This document shows, in pieces, positions 12,610-24,864 of a DNA stretch of 64,000 bases. Source of the DNA: Ophiocordyceps camponoti-saundersi (nom. inval.) (taxonomy: Eukaryota > Ascomycota > Sordariomycetes > Hypocreales > Ophiocordycipitaceae). The position numbers and the translations under genes are program-made. The notes under the pieces are model-generated. The model did not search any database. It saw only the letters and a list, made by a program, of their open reading frames with translations, and was not told the origin of the DNA. Each line of letters opens with the position of its first letter. Within the stretch, counting starts at the first letter, position 1. The stretch spans positions 125,293 to 189,292 of the forward strand of contig PDHQ01000051.1 in the NCBI GenBank assembly GCA_003339415.1. Reading direction: 5' to 3'.

Positions 12610-13812
12610 ATGGTATTGTGTTCTCTCGAAGTGCCAACGAAGCTTGTCGCACCACATCACTGACGCGCGGCAGACATCGACAGCATCTACGGCCACGCCG
12701 GCCAAGCATGCGTTCGAGAGACGACTCGAAGAAGTCAAGTCGCCGAAAAAGTGCGTTGCTCCCTTTTTTTTCAACTGTCCTTGCCCGGGCTTCGTGATGA
12801 TCACTATATCAATGGGAATCTCTCCTAGTCATGATGCGGAGAAAAGATACACATATTCTTCTCCTGATTTGCCCACAAAACCTTCCTCTGGCCGTCCGCT
12901 CCGTCACAGCTTTGTGCTCTCTTCTCTAACCTGCCTCTCAGCGATATTAACGCTCTCATTCTCGACTACTTGACTATGGAAGGCTATCCGAACGCCGCTG
13001 CCAAGTTTTCTAAGGAAGCCAACTTGCAGCCTCAGCAGGACAGCGCGTCGATCCGAACAAGACAGAAGATTCAAAACTTTATACATAGCGGGGACATTCA
13101 GTCCGCCATCGAGACTCTGAATGACTTGGATCCTCAGGTGAGTCTAGAGCTGCGGGCTGAGTACCAGCATCAAATTTCTTCACCGTGATTAAAAACACGA
13201 GTTTTACATGCACCACACAGAGGGCCATTCCTGGCCTTTTGATGAGAAACACCACTTTGTATTATGATTTCTTTGTTTCGGCACACTTGCTCTGATGATC
13301 TATGGTCTGCAGTTTCTAATCTCCTGCAGATACTGGACGACGACAAAGCGCTGCACTTTTCTTTGTTGCGTCTGCAACTTGTTGAGCTGATCCGGTCGTG
13401 CAACGCTGATGGCGGGGACATTGCTCCCGCCCTTAAGTTTGCCACAGAGCAACTTGGGCCTCGCGCCCCAACCAACCCGAAGTTCTTAGAAGACTTGGAG
13501 AGAACCATGGCTCTACTCCTGTTCCCCCATGAGAACCTTGATCCTCAACTCGCAGCTCTGCTCCACCCTGATCTGCGTCGCGATGCCGCCGACAGCGTCA
13601 ATCGAGCCATTCTGGAGCGACAATCTGCCAGACGAGAGGCAGCCATCCGTCATCTAGTAAAGATGCGAGCGTGGGCCGAAACAAAGGCGCGGGATTCCTT
13701 CCTTGTTCTTCCGGATCGCCTCGACATAGGCCTCAAAGGCGAAGAGCCACAAGGTCACAGCGCGACTGAGCACAATGCGGAAAACGGTCACGAGCCCATG
13801 GTCACCAGCTAG
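12610..13812 (+). CDS. GID8: GID/CTLH E3 ligase scaffold subunit Gid8
   Basis: Exons 12610-12612, 12674-12750, 12942-13137, 13330-13812 (252 aa). The spliced protein has a short Thr/Ser-rich start, then FERRLEEVKSPKNDIN, a LisH motif (about residues 27-58, LILDYLTMEGYPNAAAKF), CTLH (IRTRQKIQNFIHSGDIQSAI) and CRA (LHFSLLRLQLVELIRSC ... HENLDPQLAALLHPDLRRDAA). Gid8 bridges the scaffold of the GID/CTLH ubiquitin ligase that degrades gluconeogenic enzymes in yeast. The proposed first exon carries only the ATG, because the conserved frame has no other Met before FERR and the acceptor gcggcag precedes it; a slightly different 5' end is possible. The rest is firm. Confidence 0.9.
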
Positions 13813-14197
13813 GTCTTTTTTCTGTTTATGATTGCGGAAGACGGCCGCGGAGCAAGCAGAGAGATCATCCGCTTGGTTCGCGCGTCATTACCGAGCTTAT
13901 TATTGTACGATATGATGTTACGGGTAATGGGGGACACGGGGTGCTCGATGAAGCGTTGATTTCTCATCTTTTTCACCGCTTGCTATTCTTTTCTTACGAA
14001 CTCGGAACTGGCGCCGCAGGATGGTGCATCTGCTTTTGTGATTGCTCAGGTGACACAGATAGGGGAGTTGACGACTTAGCAAGCCATTGAGGTGTAGCTG
14101 CTACCAAAGTAGCTGAAGAGCATGCTTTCTTGACAGTGACTTGACGACTACGTGACAGTGAACAGTAATCTACCAACGAGTAAAGATGAGGGCTTCC
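13813..14197. other. Intergenic region between convergent genes
   Basis: 385 bases between the stops of GID8 (plus) and the NDUFS4-type gene (minus). Nothing recognisable beyond 3' UTR sequence. Confidence 0.5.
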
Positions 14198-14928
14198 TCA
14201 TTTCGTTCGAATATGCTTGAGCTTCTTGGGGGAATAGAGGAAGTTGTTTGCGTAAGCCTTGGGTGTGAACTTGCGTGAGCATGGCTCCTGTACGAAGTAT
14301 TCGTAACCCTGTTTATCGGCGAAATGAATAGCATCATCTTTGGTCTCGAAGTTGAGATGGGTGCCTTGCATGAAGTCGCCCGACGACTGCCAGCCCATGA
14401 GCTCATTTTCCCACCGGTGGCCTTTGGGAAGGATGTCCCAATCCATGCGCCAGTGGTGTCCCCTGAAGTCGCCCGATTGGGTCGCTGGTTTTGACTCCTT
14501 GTAGATGCTATGGACACGTCAGGCATTACGCATCACGTGTGGCGACAGAGACGAAACGAACCGGACCGTTCGAGCCTGGAGTTCCATCGGAGCACCGGAG
14601 ATCATGGCTGCGGGTAAGACGTCTTCGCTGCCCTCTTGAACCTGTTTCGGTACGGGACTGAAGGTTCTGTGGCGTCGTAGTCCATCAGCTTTTGCTCAAG
14701 TTTCTGTGGATCACCATGAACGTACGATGTGGCCTTGTCGGGAGGTATATCATAATCGGGCTGGGTTGGAGTTGGGACGTCCGGAGGGAGGGTGTCGGAA
14801 CGTAGCCCGTCGGGGCTCAACGCGACCGAGCTTTCGAAGCGCCGAGAAACAGACAGACGAGGCGTACGAACCGACGCGGCTGCGTTCTGCCATAGTCGTC
14901 TGGTGGTATGACTCCGAATTGAGGCCAT
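14198..14928 (-). CDS. NADH:ubiquinone oxidoreductase NDUFS4-type subunit (complex I, nuo-21 type)
   Basis: Exons 14928-14726, 14666-14562, 14507-14198 (205 aa). The first exon encodes an Arg/Ser-rich mitochondrial presequence and YDIPPDKATS; a gtacgt donor joins it to TFSPVPKQVQEGSED, AAMISGAPMELQARTVR, then IYKESKPATQSGD. The last exon has the family core WRMDWDILPKGHRWENELMG, then TKDDAIHFADKQGYEYFVQEP and a basic C-terminus (YSPKKLKHIRTK). NDUFS4 is a peripheral-arm accessory subunit of complex I, needed for a stable N-module. Both introns are required: the unspliced frame stops after exon 1. Head-to-head with ATP17. Confidence 0.94.
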
Positions 14929-15156
14929 GGCGAGGGTGCTGAGGCGGTGACGCTGCGTTGCCGAGTTGCTAGGTTAAAGCTCCAGGTTACTAAGGCAGGG
15001 TCACAAAGTCGCAGGCGGGTATTCGTGATAGCCGATGTTCGGCCGACCGAGCACTTTTCGGCGAGACGCGGGACGCCCAGCTGTCGTGAGCTCGACAGTG
15101 CAACTGCGACTTCTCGGTCCGACAACTCTCTTTCGTGCAGGCCAATTGCAGACACC
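14929..15156. promoter_or_regulatory. Compact bidirectional promoter of two OXPHOS genes
   Basis: Only 228 bases separate the divergent ATGs of the complex I subunit and ATP synthase subunit f. The stretch is GC-rich, carries a CCAAT pentamer about 15 bases before the ATP17 ATG and a palindromic ttcggccga near 15039. Shared control is an inference from spacing and shared pathway. Confidence 0.5.
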
Positions 15157-15795
15157 ATGAGCTTCGTTACTCGACGAGCGCTTTCAACGCTCATCCCCCC
15201 GAAGGTGAGAGAGCGTCAGACAACAGTCGCTCTGCTGCCAATTTACTGACGCTGCTTGCAGGTTGCCTCTCCCAAGGTACATCTCCCTTAGCCCCAAATT
15301 GCCTCCTATGGCTCTCAAAGAGAAATTTTGATTTGTCAAGCGTTGAATCGCCACGGACTATGAGCATCTTACGCGAACGGGCTCCTGAGTGAACGACGAG
15401 CCCACGGGCTAACCGATGATAATCGCAGGCTATCGGTGCCGCTCCCGATGCGTTGCGGATGCAGCGCGTCGTCAGCTTCTACGAGAAACTCCCTCGAGGT
15501 CCAGCCCCTCAGATCAAGGGCAAAGGACTGCTGGGCTGGTACCAGGCCAAGTACTTTGGCGATAAAACCTCCGTCAAGCGTATGCCTTTCCTGCTTGATA
15601 TCGGTTTTAGGCGGCTTTGCTGACGAGCATCTGGGACAGCCATAATTCATATCATCGCTTTCCTGGTGGGCATCGGCTATGCGCAAAACTACTACTTCCA
15701 CTTGCGTGCGTTGCCCCGTTGATGACATTCCCCGTCCGGTGCAGGCAGCTAACGCGTACCGATGTGAAGGTCACCACAAGAATAATGCTCACTAG
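15157..15795 (+). CDS. ATP17: ATP synthase subunit f (F1Fo complex V)
   Basis: Five exons: 15157-15204, 15262-15276, 15429-15579, 15640-15705, 15770-15795 (101 aa). The protein starts MSFVTRRALSTLIPPKV (mitochondrial presequence), then GAAPDALRMQRVVSFYEKLP, KGKGLLGWYQAKYFGD, and a single membrane helix IIHIIAFLVGIGYAQNYYF before RHHKNNAH. This is the fungal subunit f pattern; the protein sits in the Fo stalk base of the inner membrane. Exon 2 is a 15-base micro-exon (VASPK) with good gcag and gtac borders and preserved phase. An alternative without it would drop five residues and stay in frame. Confidence 0.93.
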
Positions 15796-16952
15796 TGACA
15801 ACTAGATCATACTGGTTGGCGAGGTAGTTCAAGAGGCAGTGTAGGTACTTTGGCTTCTAGACAGTTGTTGTCGTTCGACAAGCATCCTATCAATCGGCCA
15901 TTATTCTCCCCAGGCCCATTTAAGTGCTTCTCGAACTGAGGCTTGAGCTCGTCTCGGCAACGACCGGACATGACACCACGTGATTCACGAGCGGGTCCCA
16001 TGTTTTACGAGTGAATTTCGTTGCCGCATCGCCAGCCAGCCAAGCGTCAACGGGGTTTCTTTTGGAGGCAAACTGCCTCAATGTCTAGGGCTTGTAAGAA
16101 CCCATCCTTCTACCCTGTTGTGATTCGTGTTGTACACACATACATTGTTGTACCTGTTCGTGACCAAGTGCTACACAGAATATGGCAAGGCCTAGGAGCC
16201 ATTTTGTACTAGAAGTTAGGTGGTAACTAAAACCGTAGGCACCTAGACAGTGTCTACGCAGCTGCGAACTGATAATCATCTCAACGTCGTTCATCATTGA
16301 GTGAAGTATAAAGGCCGTCTCACAAGTGGCCCCTGCGGAAGAGGAAGAAAGGAAAGTAAGAAAGGAAAGGCAAGGCAAGGTCCAGGCTTCCAAGGACCCC
16401 CTAAAGCCTCACCGTCCCCACAGTCTTACAGCGGGCGTAGGCGCAAATACAGTACACACATATGTACATACAGTGGTTGTCTGATCCCTACCGCAAAAGG
16501 CGCTAAGCCAGATTCGGCTTGCTGCAGCTTCGAAAATCACGTCGCCTGCCCCCCCAAACCACCACCTTTCGCCTTACTCTCTTACTCACCCTCACCCTCA
16601 CGCATCGGTTCGGACTGAGACTCCGCCGCCCGGCTTTCCGCCATCGAGAGACAAGTAGCCGATAGTACGAGCCTCCGGTTTGGCGCGCGGCCAGCGACAA
16701 TCCCGCGAGTGCCACAGCAGCAGCAGCAGCCTTCTCTCCCCCCCCCCCCCCCCCCTCCAGCGACTGCTCTTCATCGTCAGTGAGCATCTTCTCGCGAGTC
16801 ACGCCTCCGGTTTTCCGCCTCTTGCACTAGTATTCGTGCGACTCCTTTTCTTCTCTCCTGACCGTTCTTGATGTTCGCGGCGCTCATGGTCCATTTCGGT
16901 AGCCTCTTCGACACCGCTTATTGAGCGACGCTCGCCTATTATCACGAAACGG
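15796..16952. other. Long leader/intergenic region
   Basis: 1157 bases upstream of the proline-rich gene. Contains a C run near 16738-16755, CAG trinucleotides at 16719-16731 and CT-rich stretches. No supported ORF; probably the promoter and 5' UTR of the next gene plus the ATP17 terminator. Confidence 0.5.
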
Positions 16953-19900
16953 ATGATGGCCACGGAGCCTCCAAATGAGAACCTCGCTGATGTGTCTACT
17001 TCTTCCGAGACCCGGCCTGTGAGATCTCCTAACTCCCATAGTCTGATAGAACCGCGCGCTATAGCTCACGTTTCTCTCGGCACGAGAGCAACGAAGTTCA
17101 CAGATATGCTAATCACCCTGTATTCACAGTCCGACCAACCCTGCAATGTCGCGCTCGACCCCCCGGCTCTAAATGGCAACCCCCCTGCCACCAACGACGA
17201 AATCGCCAACAAGCGCATCACAAGTGTTGAGGAGCAAATCAACTCGGCCGACGTTAGCGTGAGTGGCGGGTCTGATACTGAGGCCTCGCGCCCCGACTGG
17301 CCGAGGCAAAAGGATGGTGACAAAAATCACGGCCGGACAACTTCCACGACCAGGAAGCCTGCAACATTCAAGGCAGTATCCGTTAATAAGACCTTTCTGG
17401 CCTCCAAGTCGACCCCCAGCAGCACCGTCCCCAAGGCAAGCGACAAACCTACCACGGGCACCAGCACTCCACCGCCCGGCTCGATGACGCTGTCGGCCTC
17501 ACGTCCCCGGCTGGTTGCCAAGACGGGGAGTGGCGCACGCGATTCTGCTCCGCGACTATCGACATCCGTCAACGGTGGGAAGCCAGCAGCGGCCCCCGAT
17601 GCCAACGCTGTTTGGAATAAGAACCGAGGTATGCTGCTCACACAGCTCTCCTCGGGTTGGTGCCGATGCTGACCTCTACAAATTTAACTCAGCCCCGGAA
17701 CCAAAGAAGCTCACCGATGAAGAGCTCAAGAAGTACGGAATTCACATGGCTAGTCGCCTCAATGAAGACGATACTCCAGGGCAGAATAAATGGGCCGATA
17801 TTGACGACGATGATGACGACTGGGCTCCCGAAGCCATCACCTGGAGCGACGGCACCAAGACCACGCTCCCGCCCACCGACGAGCAGGTACCCGCGGCTTC
17901 GGAAAACGGAGATAATGCATCTACGAGCTCCAAGACCAAGGACCAAGAGAAACCTAAAACTCCGACCTCGGCTGTTGCGACAAGCTTCCCGCCACCCAAA
18001 GTCGGTGGTCTTCCCTCTGGCAAGGCTCTTGTCTTTAAGAGCGCATCGATGGAGAAGCCGGCTGTCGTCACCAAGCAGCCCGTGGCCACTGGCCCGCCAA
18101 AACCAGCCTGGGCCGTTCTTCCTCCTATTGATCGGGTATCGCCGGCCTCGGCGGAAGCAGCAAGCACCGTTCGCAGTATCCCCAAGGAGACGCCAAAGAT
18201 GGCGACCGCGCAGCCGAAAGAGATCGCGGCAGATGACTTTAGCCGGTCTTCCTGGAGGGATGGCATGACTCACGGCAGCCGCGAGCTGTACAACTCTCAG
18301 TCGGGCCGTTATGAGCCTGTCACCGACCGCCGAGGCTTGGCGCGCCCGGATGCTCAGTCCAAGCACCCGGCTCTACTGCACCGCCCTCAGGCTGTTGATC
18401 AGCCTGCCGAACCGTCGAGCGCGTTCCAGACGACTCGCACTTCTCAAGATGCCCCCTTCGCACGGCGGCGCGGATCCTCCAACGTTAGTGGCGGCAGCGG
18501 ATCCTACATGGCGCGCTTGGGCAAGGGCAACGGAGCATCTGCACAGCCTCCGCCAGAGCTTCTGGCCACAAGAAGGATGTCGCTGGCCGGCTCGGCGGAT
18601 GGTGCTCCCCCAATGTTGTCGCCGGCAAACGCACCCCTCCCCAACCATATACCGGCCAGACTCCAGCCTTCGCAGAGCTGGATGGCGAGGCCCTTGCCAG
18701 GGCCGACGTACGGCGGTCCACCGCCCCTGGAAGCCAAGGCTGGACCAGCTACGCCGGTTGAGCGACCGGTTAATGACGTTCAATTCCAGGAGACGCTTAT
18801 GCGGGAGCGCAGGGAGGCTGCCAGAAAGCGGCATGAAGAAGAGGCGGCCCGCGAGGAAGCGGCCAAGAGGGAGCGCATTCAAAAGAAACTGGAAGCTCTA
18901 GGACCACCACCAGAAAAGAAGAGTGATAAAAAGGACGCCGCTGCCAAGGATGAGATGATACGGCCAATGCAAATCAAGCAACGGAAGCCGCCTGAGCCAT
19001 CTCAGCCATCGAGCCAACCGACAGGTCAGACGGACTCGGATTCGGGTCTGCGCGAAACATCGGGAGAGACGGCCAGGACGACACCTCCGAAAGAGGAGGC
19101 TTTGGCTACTAGGCGACTGTCGCAGGGTCCTGAAGGGAAACGCGCCGACCCCTGGGCGGGCTCGGGGCCCCGACCCGAGAGATTCACGAACTGGACTCCG
19201 GGAGCGCCGCCCTCGACGCGGAACGTCTGGGGCTCTCCAAACAATGACAGGGGCCTCGGCAATGGCACCTTCAACCCCGACCTCGGTCGCGTGCCCGGCA
19301 CAGCTCCACAGGGTCAAAAGGGCCCGTCTCCCATTGGCCCTCCTGCGAGCGCGCGAGGGCCATCTCAGGCACAGCCCAATCATGCCCAAGTTTCCTCCCA
19401 GGGCCCTCCTCGATACGCCGTGCCGGCCCCGGACTTGGCCAGCAAATGGGTTGCCGCCGTAGCTGACGGAGATAAGAAGATCAGAGCCGCACGGTTGGCC
19501 GAGAGGATGGGTCGGGAGCGCCAGTTGGCCGAGCAGGGCATGTCAATGGAGGATCTTCAACCGACCATCAAAGATACCTGGCGCCCAGTCCAACTATCCG
19601 GAGACGGCACCCGACGCGTCGCCGGAGCTCCCGAAGTTCAATCTCACCCGCCGGGTCCCTGGAAGGCATCGCAGGGCTCAGGTCTAGGCTCCACCCCGGA
19701 CGCGGCACCTCCTACGAACGTCGGCCTAATCGGTTCTGGCACCGGCTCTGTGCTTCCTCCGACTGGCCCTGGAGCGCCCCCGCAGCTTCGAGGCTCGAGG
19801 TTCTTCCCAAGCAGGGACATACGCCACGACATGGGCTTCCCGGCGGCGGAGTCGTTCCGCCCAGCCTCTCCGTCGCTCCCTCCGCCGACTATGGAGGGTC

Positions 19901-20772
19901 ATCCTGCCTACGAAGGCGACGCGGTTCACCCGCACGTATCGCTGCCCAAACCGCAGCCAGTCGTCAAGCTGCCCCCTTCCTTGATGGCGTCGCACCAATC
20001 GCAGCAACCCCGTCCTAACGTGACATGGGCGAGCCGCCTGGGGATGAAAGAAAGTCCGCGTGCTGCTTCGAGCCTCGGGAGCGTGGAGCGGCCTCAAGGA
20101 TCCTGGCAAGATAAGTTTAACAATCTGTTCTACAGCGACAAGTCGCGACAGGTTGGACTGGATCAGGCAAATAGGGCTGTCCAGGAGCCTCTCGCACGTA
20201 ACGACTGGACGGCGACGGCGACCCCTGTTAGGTTCGGCGTCGACACCAGATCTTCGAGGTCGAAACCCATGGCAGAAGAATGCTTCGGCGAGCAGGAGAT
20301 GGGGTCGCTGCCCCAGATACGACTCCCTCACGAGGCGCCCGAGGCGGCTTGGCAGCCTGCCGTAGCCCCAACCAAACCCGTGCCGAGGAGATTTGTAGTG
20401 CAGGCTTCGACACGTGAGCATTACTGCTTTGTCGCCGAAGTGAACGACGGTGGAAGCACGGCTAAGATCCAGATCCTTTTGCCTGGCATGGCCATTGCCA
20501 AGTTTTCGACGATTACCCTTCCGACGCCGCGGGTTGGACGAGGCGGTCATACTCGGTCGTCACCACGGCACAAGGGCCTCGGCCACGGACCTCGTGGCGG
20601 AGGAGGTGGAGGTGGTGGAGGCGGCAAGGGTCAGCTTTCATCTCCGTTCGGTGGAAAGGAATCTGGTCCGACGCGCGGCGGTCGCGGCATCTACCGGAGC
20701 CGACGGTCCGACAGCTGGAGCCGGTCGCAAGTGCCCGTGCAGCCGAAAGCTTTGGCGTCGTCGTCTACATAG
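16953..20772 (+). CDS. Large low-complexity Pro/Ser-rich protein with C-terminal RGG segment
   Basis: Model: 16953-17018, 17130-17628, 17693-20772 (1214 aa). The second intron (gtatgc ... aactcag) is required; the first is 111 bases, a multiple of three and open in frame, so it may also be retained. Conserved-looking patches stand out from disordered sequence: LTDEELKKYGIHMASRL, an acidic NKWADIDDDDDDWAPEAITW, SSWRDGMTHGSRELYNSQ, a charged coiled-coil near EREAARKRHEEEAAREEA, and LPSLMASHQ-like proline patches. The C-terminus is Gly/Arg-rich ([23 protein letters not shown]), as in RNA-binding RGG proteins. I recognise this as a type of conserved Pezizomycotina protein but cannot name a function; an RNA-related role is inference only. 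Confidence 0.75.
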
Positions 20773-21974
20773 GGAAGAGATGATGCGTTCCGTGCGTGGG
20801 CAAGTTGGGAGGAGATGCACGAGACGTCGGTTTGCAGAAGCCGATTGTTGACGCGTTCATGGCCTTAGGAGACGAGTACTTGATGGCAACACCTTACCCG
20901 TCGGACCGTCGGCATCTCAAGAGCGACGGAGCAGCAATGCAAACATTGACGTTTATAGTCTCTGAGGAGCGTCCTGGAGCTCGTCTTGGTGGTGGACGAA
21001 AGGACGGACTCCTCTCCGTCTTGTTCCCCCCCCCCCCCCCCCCCTCGGCATGCCCCTTTTTCTCTCTCGTGTGCTTGTCATTTCCTTCCTCTCCATTTTC
21101 CCCTGGGCAGCTTGTTGCTGTCTTTACTCCCCCGTCCCCTTTGACCAGTTTTGAGGACAAAGCCTTGAGGCAGGGCTATCACTGCCACACGGGAGTGGTG
21201 AGTTGACGGAGAGGAGGAACCCGCCTTTTTTTCTCTTCACTTCTATTGTTCTCTTCTCCCGACTTTTCTGTTGCGGTCGAGGGAACGACAGCGCTTACTA
21301 CTGATGGCTAGATATATATGCGACTCTGACAAAAGCCAGTGGTGCTTTGTACGTTTGCGCTTGAGGGCAAACCTTGTGTCGTCTTGGGAGAGGCCGCGGA
21401 GAGGAGGGGAAATGCAAGAGGGGTTTTTGGCTGTTGGAGAGAGAGGCAGAAAGGGAGGGTTCTCCGGGTGCGATTGAAGTTGGCTGAGCGATGGGCGCCT
21501 GTTTATGTAGAGATGGTTGGTTTTGTCGAGGACCATCCGTGGTTTTTTTTTCTTTAAACTTGCGGAACAACGAGGAAACTGTCTTTGTCGATGGCAAAGA
21601 TGGTGTTTCTTGTTTTTTCTGCTGCAGAGTCGGACAGGAAACAAGGCCTATTGCATTGACAGGCCTTTTTTTTTTATCTTCTCTCTTCCCCTTCTTCTAC
21701 TTCTTCTTCTTCTTGTGCCTTCATCTGCCTTGTTCGATTTGTCGAGTGAACTGAACAAGGGGAGGTGATGCGAGTCAACTTGAAGTCAGTAAGTAGGTAT
21801 GTAAGTAGGGAAGAGAAAGAAAGCTAACTAGGAACAAGTAACTCTTCACAACTCCAGACGCCTTTCTCTCTCTGTCTCTCTCCCTTTCTCTCTCTCCCTC
21901 TCTCTCTCCTTCAACTCGTACATACATACACACAAAGAACATCATCATCATCCTCATAGCCCGTCCTGCAAAGT
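20773..21974. other. Intergenic region between convergent genes, pyrimidine-rich
   Basis: 1202 bases between two convergent stops. Contains a C run at 21027-21044, poly-T/CTT stretches at 21669-21715 and CT-rich microsatellite sequence at 21865-21910. No convincing ORF. Confidence 0.5.
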
Positions 21975-24864
21975 TCAAAACTCCTCAACCGCACAGTTAG
22001 GATGCAAGACGTAAACAATCTTCGAAGACGACGCCGAAGAAGAAGGAGCACGCTCATCATCAACCAGTCCCTCTCCCCTCAAGGCCATGAGAATGTTGTC
22101 CTTGACCATCTTCTTCAGCACCATCGTCGCCAGCGCCCTCTCCGCGTGATAGCCTTCCTCGTCTTCCAGCTCGTCCTCTCTCCTCTCGAGGTACCACTCC
22201 AGCAGGGTTTCGGCTTCGACGCCTTCCGCCTCTCCGGCTTTTTCGTCGTCGTTGATTCGTTGGACGAAGGCGTTGACCATGGAGATGTACTTTTCGTGCG
22301 TGATGGACGTTTGCTTCTTCTTCTTTTGCTTATTGACTGATGAGGATCCTCCTTCTCCCACTTCTTGTTGTTCTTCTTCTTCTACGTCTTGTTGTGGTTG
22401 TTGCTGTATGCCTGATGCGACCTCTGCTGCTCTTCGGAGGTCGGAACCGTCCTCGGCCGGCGTCTCGTCTTCTTCTTCATCGACCATCTCGACATCATCG
22501 TACTCGACGGAGATGATGCTCTGACGTAAAAGATCGTAGGCTTCCAATACCATATCGGCCGTGATCTCTTCGGCGCAATTTGCCTTTGCGATGGCTTCGC
22601 TCAGACGAATCATGCTCTCGAGTTGTCTGACGGTGATGCGATACGAATTCTTTCCGACGCCGCCTTGGGCGTCGTCCGCTCTCAACTCCTTGTACTTCTT
22701 GACGAGAACCTCTCTGGCCTCGTCGTTGAAGACGGGCCGAAAGGTGCGGGCGAAGCGGATGTACCGCTGCAGCTGCTCCGTGCTGAACTCGGGCTCGATG
22801 GCGGCGTCGCGATGTTGATGGATGGCGACGATGTGCTCGGCCAGATGACGGTCGACCTGCTCGTTACACTCGTCCAGGATGACGAAGAAGAGGTCGAAGC
22901 GAGACATGATGGGCGCAGACATGTTGATGTTACTCCGTAGCGTCATCTTGCGATTATAACGGCCTCCTACCGGGTTGGCGGCGGCCAGGATGCTGGTACG
23001 AGCGTTGAGCGTCGCGTGAATACCGGCCTTTGCGATGGAGATGGTCTGCTGCTCCATGGCTTCGTGGATGGCCACCTGATCTACAATATCCATCTTGTCG
23101 AACTCGTCGATGGCGCAGATCCCGTTGTCCGCCAGCATGAGCGCTCCGGCTTCGATGGTAAACTCGCCCGTCTCCTCGTCTTTCACCACGGCAGCCGTGA
23201 GACCGGCGGCCGAGGAAGCCTTGCCGCTCGTATAGACGGCGCGAGGGGCGAAGGAGCAGACGTACTTGAGAAACTGAGACTTGGACGTCGAAGGGTCGCC
23301 GACTATGCAGATGTTGATGTCGCCTCGTAGCTGCATGCCCTCGGCCGTCGTCTTGTGGACGCCAGACATGAGCTGAAGGAGGATGCCCTTCTTGACGACC
23401 TCATGACCGTAGACGGTGGGAGCGATGGACTGGACGAGGCGCGAGTAGATATGTTCCTTCCACACCATTTCTTTGAGCTCTTGAACCTCCTCGTGGCTCA
23501 TGGAGCCCAGAACGGCATTCTGGACCTCCTCGAGAGACTCGTCTCCCTCGTTGGCGCTGTTCTGAACGAGGGCATTGATGACATCTGCCGCGGTGCCGTC
23601 CGCCACTGTCTGCTGCATAGTGTCGGCGACGACCATGCAGGCGAGAAAGGCCAGTCGGTAGCTGAGATCACGGACGCCGAGGGCCTTGAGCCCGGTGACT
23701 CCGCTGCCCCCCGCGTCGGCGGCTCCGCGAGGGAGGCCCCGATCGTCGCGAACCGAAGTCGTCTTTACACCGGGTAGGCCGAGCTGGCTGATGTCCGGAA
23801 CGACGATCAGGGCGCCTGTAAAGACGCACTTCTCGCCGGCCTTGGCGCGGTCGACGATTTCGCCGCGGAGGATGACATCGAGAGTTCGCGGCATGCTGCC
23901 CGTCGGAATCTCCGAGCTGTTCTCCTGAATCCTGACCTTTTGCCAGTCGACAAATGTGCTTTGGCGTATATCCAGCTGCCAGTTGACGCGGTTGGAGCAA
24001 AGCAGGTTAGGACACTGCGTAGGCTCCGTATAGCGAAAGGTCTGCTCCACGTTGGGCACAACGGACCGACAGTCCTCGCAGACAAAGGTCGCCAGAGACA
24101 ACTCGGGGCGGACTTCGGAAGTTCTCGTCACGGTGCCGGATATCGAGAGAAGGCTTCCGATGTTGGCCGCCCTGAGGCTTCGAACGCGAGAGACGAGCGA
24201 CAAGTTGTAAAAGGCCAATGCGAAAAGCTTGTCCGTCTGCTGATGTTCGGTTTTGCGACTCGTCGCCTCGCTCGTCTGGGTGGCGGTGCTCGAAGCAGTC
24301 GGCTGACGATGTTCTCGGAAATATTGAGGCACATACTTGGCCATCATGTTGTTTAGGGCGGCAGTGAGAAAAGGCAGGAAACGGTAATACTGGCCAGTGA
24401 CGGCATCCGCAAAGCTTTGGTTCCACGACCTTAGATGCCTATAGTCCACGTATAGCGTCGAGAGCTGAAAGCTGCGCATTCCCCTGATCTGCGCGAGGTA
24501 GTATTTGTCTGTCGTGGAGGCGCTGGGAGTAGGCGCGCCCGAGGGGGAGGGCTCCTCCGTGAAGCTAATCATCGTGACGGTCGCGTTAGAAGAGCGAGCC
24601 CATAGTCATTTGGGATGATCGTTTTCTTATTCACCTCTCGATGAAAGACTCAAAGTGCTCTTGCACAAGCAACCCGATCCGATCCTCGACTCGCGGGACA
24701 TTGGCAGCGTCCGGCATGCGAGAGCTTCTGGGAACTTCATCATCGGCAAAGCCATCTTCGCTTGGAGCGCCTATATTCTCTGAAGGGGGACCGCGCGGAC
24801 GTGAGCCAGATGATGATGGAAATCGCCTGTCGGACAAAAGGCCGGCATCGCTGGAGGGAGCCAT
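21975..24864 (-). CDS. MCM6: DNA replication licensing helicase subunit Mcm6
   Basis: Exons 24864-24635 and 24564-21975 (939 aa); the single intron (gtgaat ... gattag) joins HFESFIE to SFTEEPSP. N-terminal region with TLYVDYRHL and a C4 zinc motif (Cys239, Cys242, Cys261, Cys266), then the AAA+ core: Walker A GDPSTSKS (499-506), Walker B CAIDEFDKM (560-568), sensor-1 region AAANPVGGRYN and the arginine finger SRFD (631-634). The C-terminal QLESMIRLSEAIAKANC and an acidic linker before a winged-helix-like end match Mcm6 rather than other MCMs. Mcm6 is one of six subunits of the replicative CMG helicase, loaded in G1. Upstream region holds MBF-like sites. Confidence 0.97.

Noticed and set aside
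19726..20550. 274-residue antisense ORF within the proline-rich gene
   Set aside because: Arg-rich shadow of GC-rich coding sequence on the other strand.
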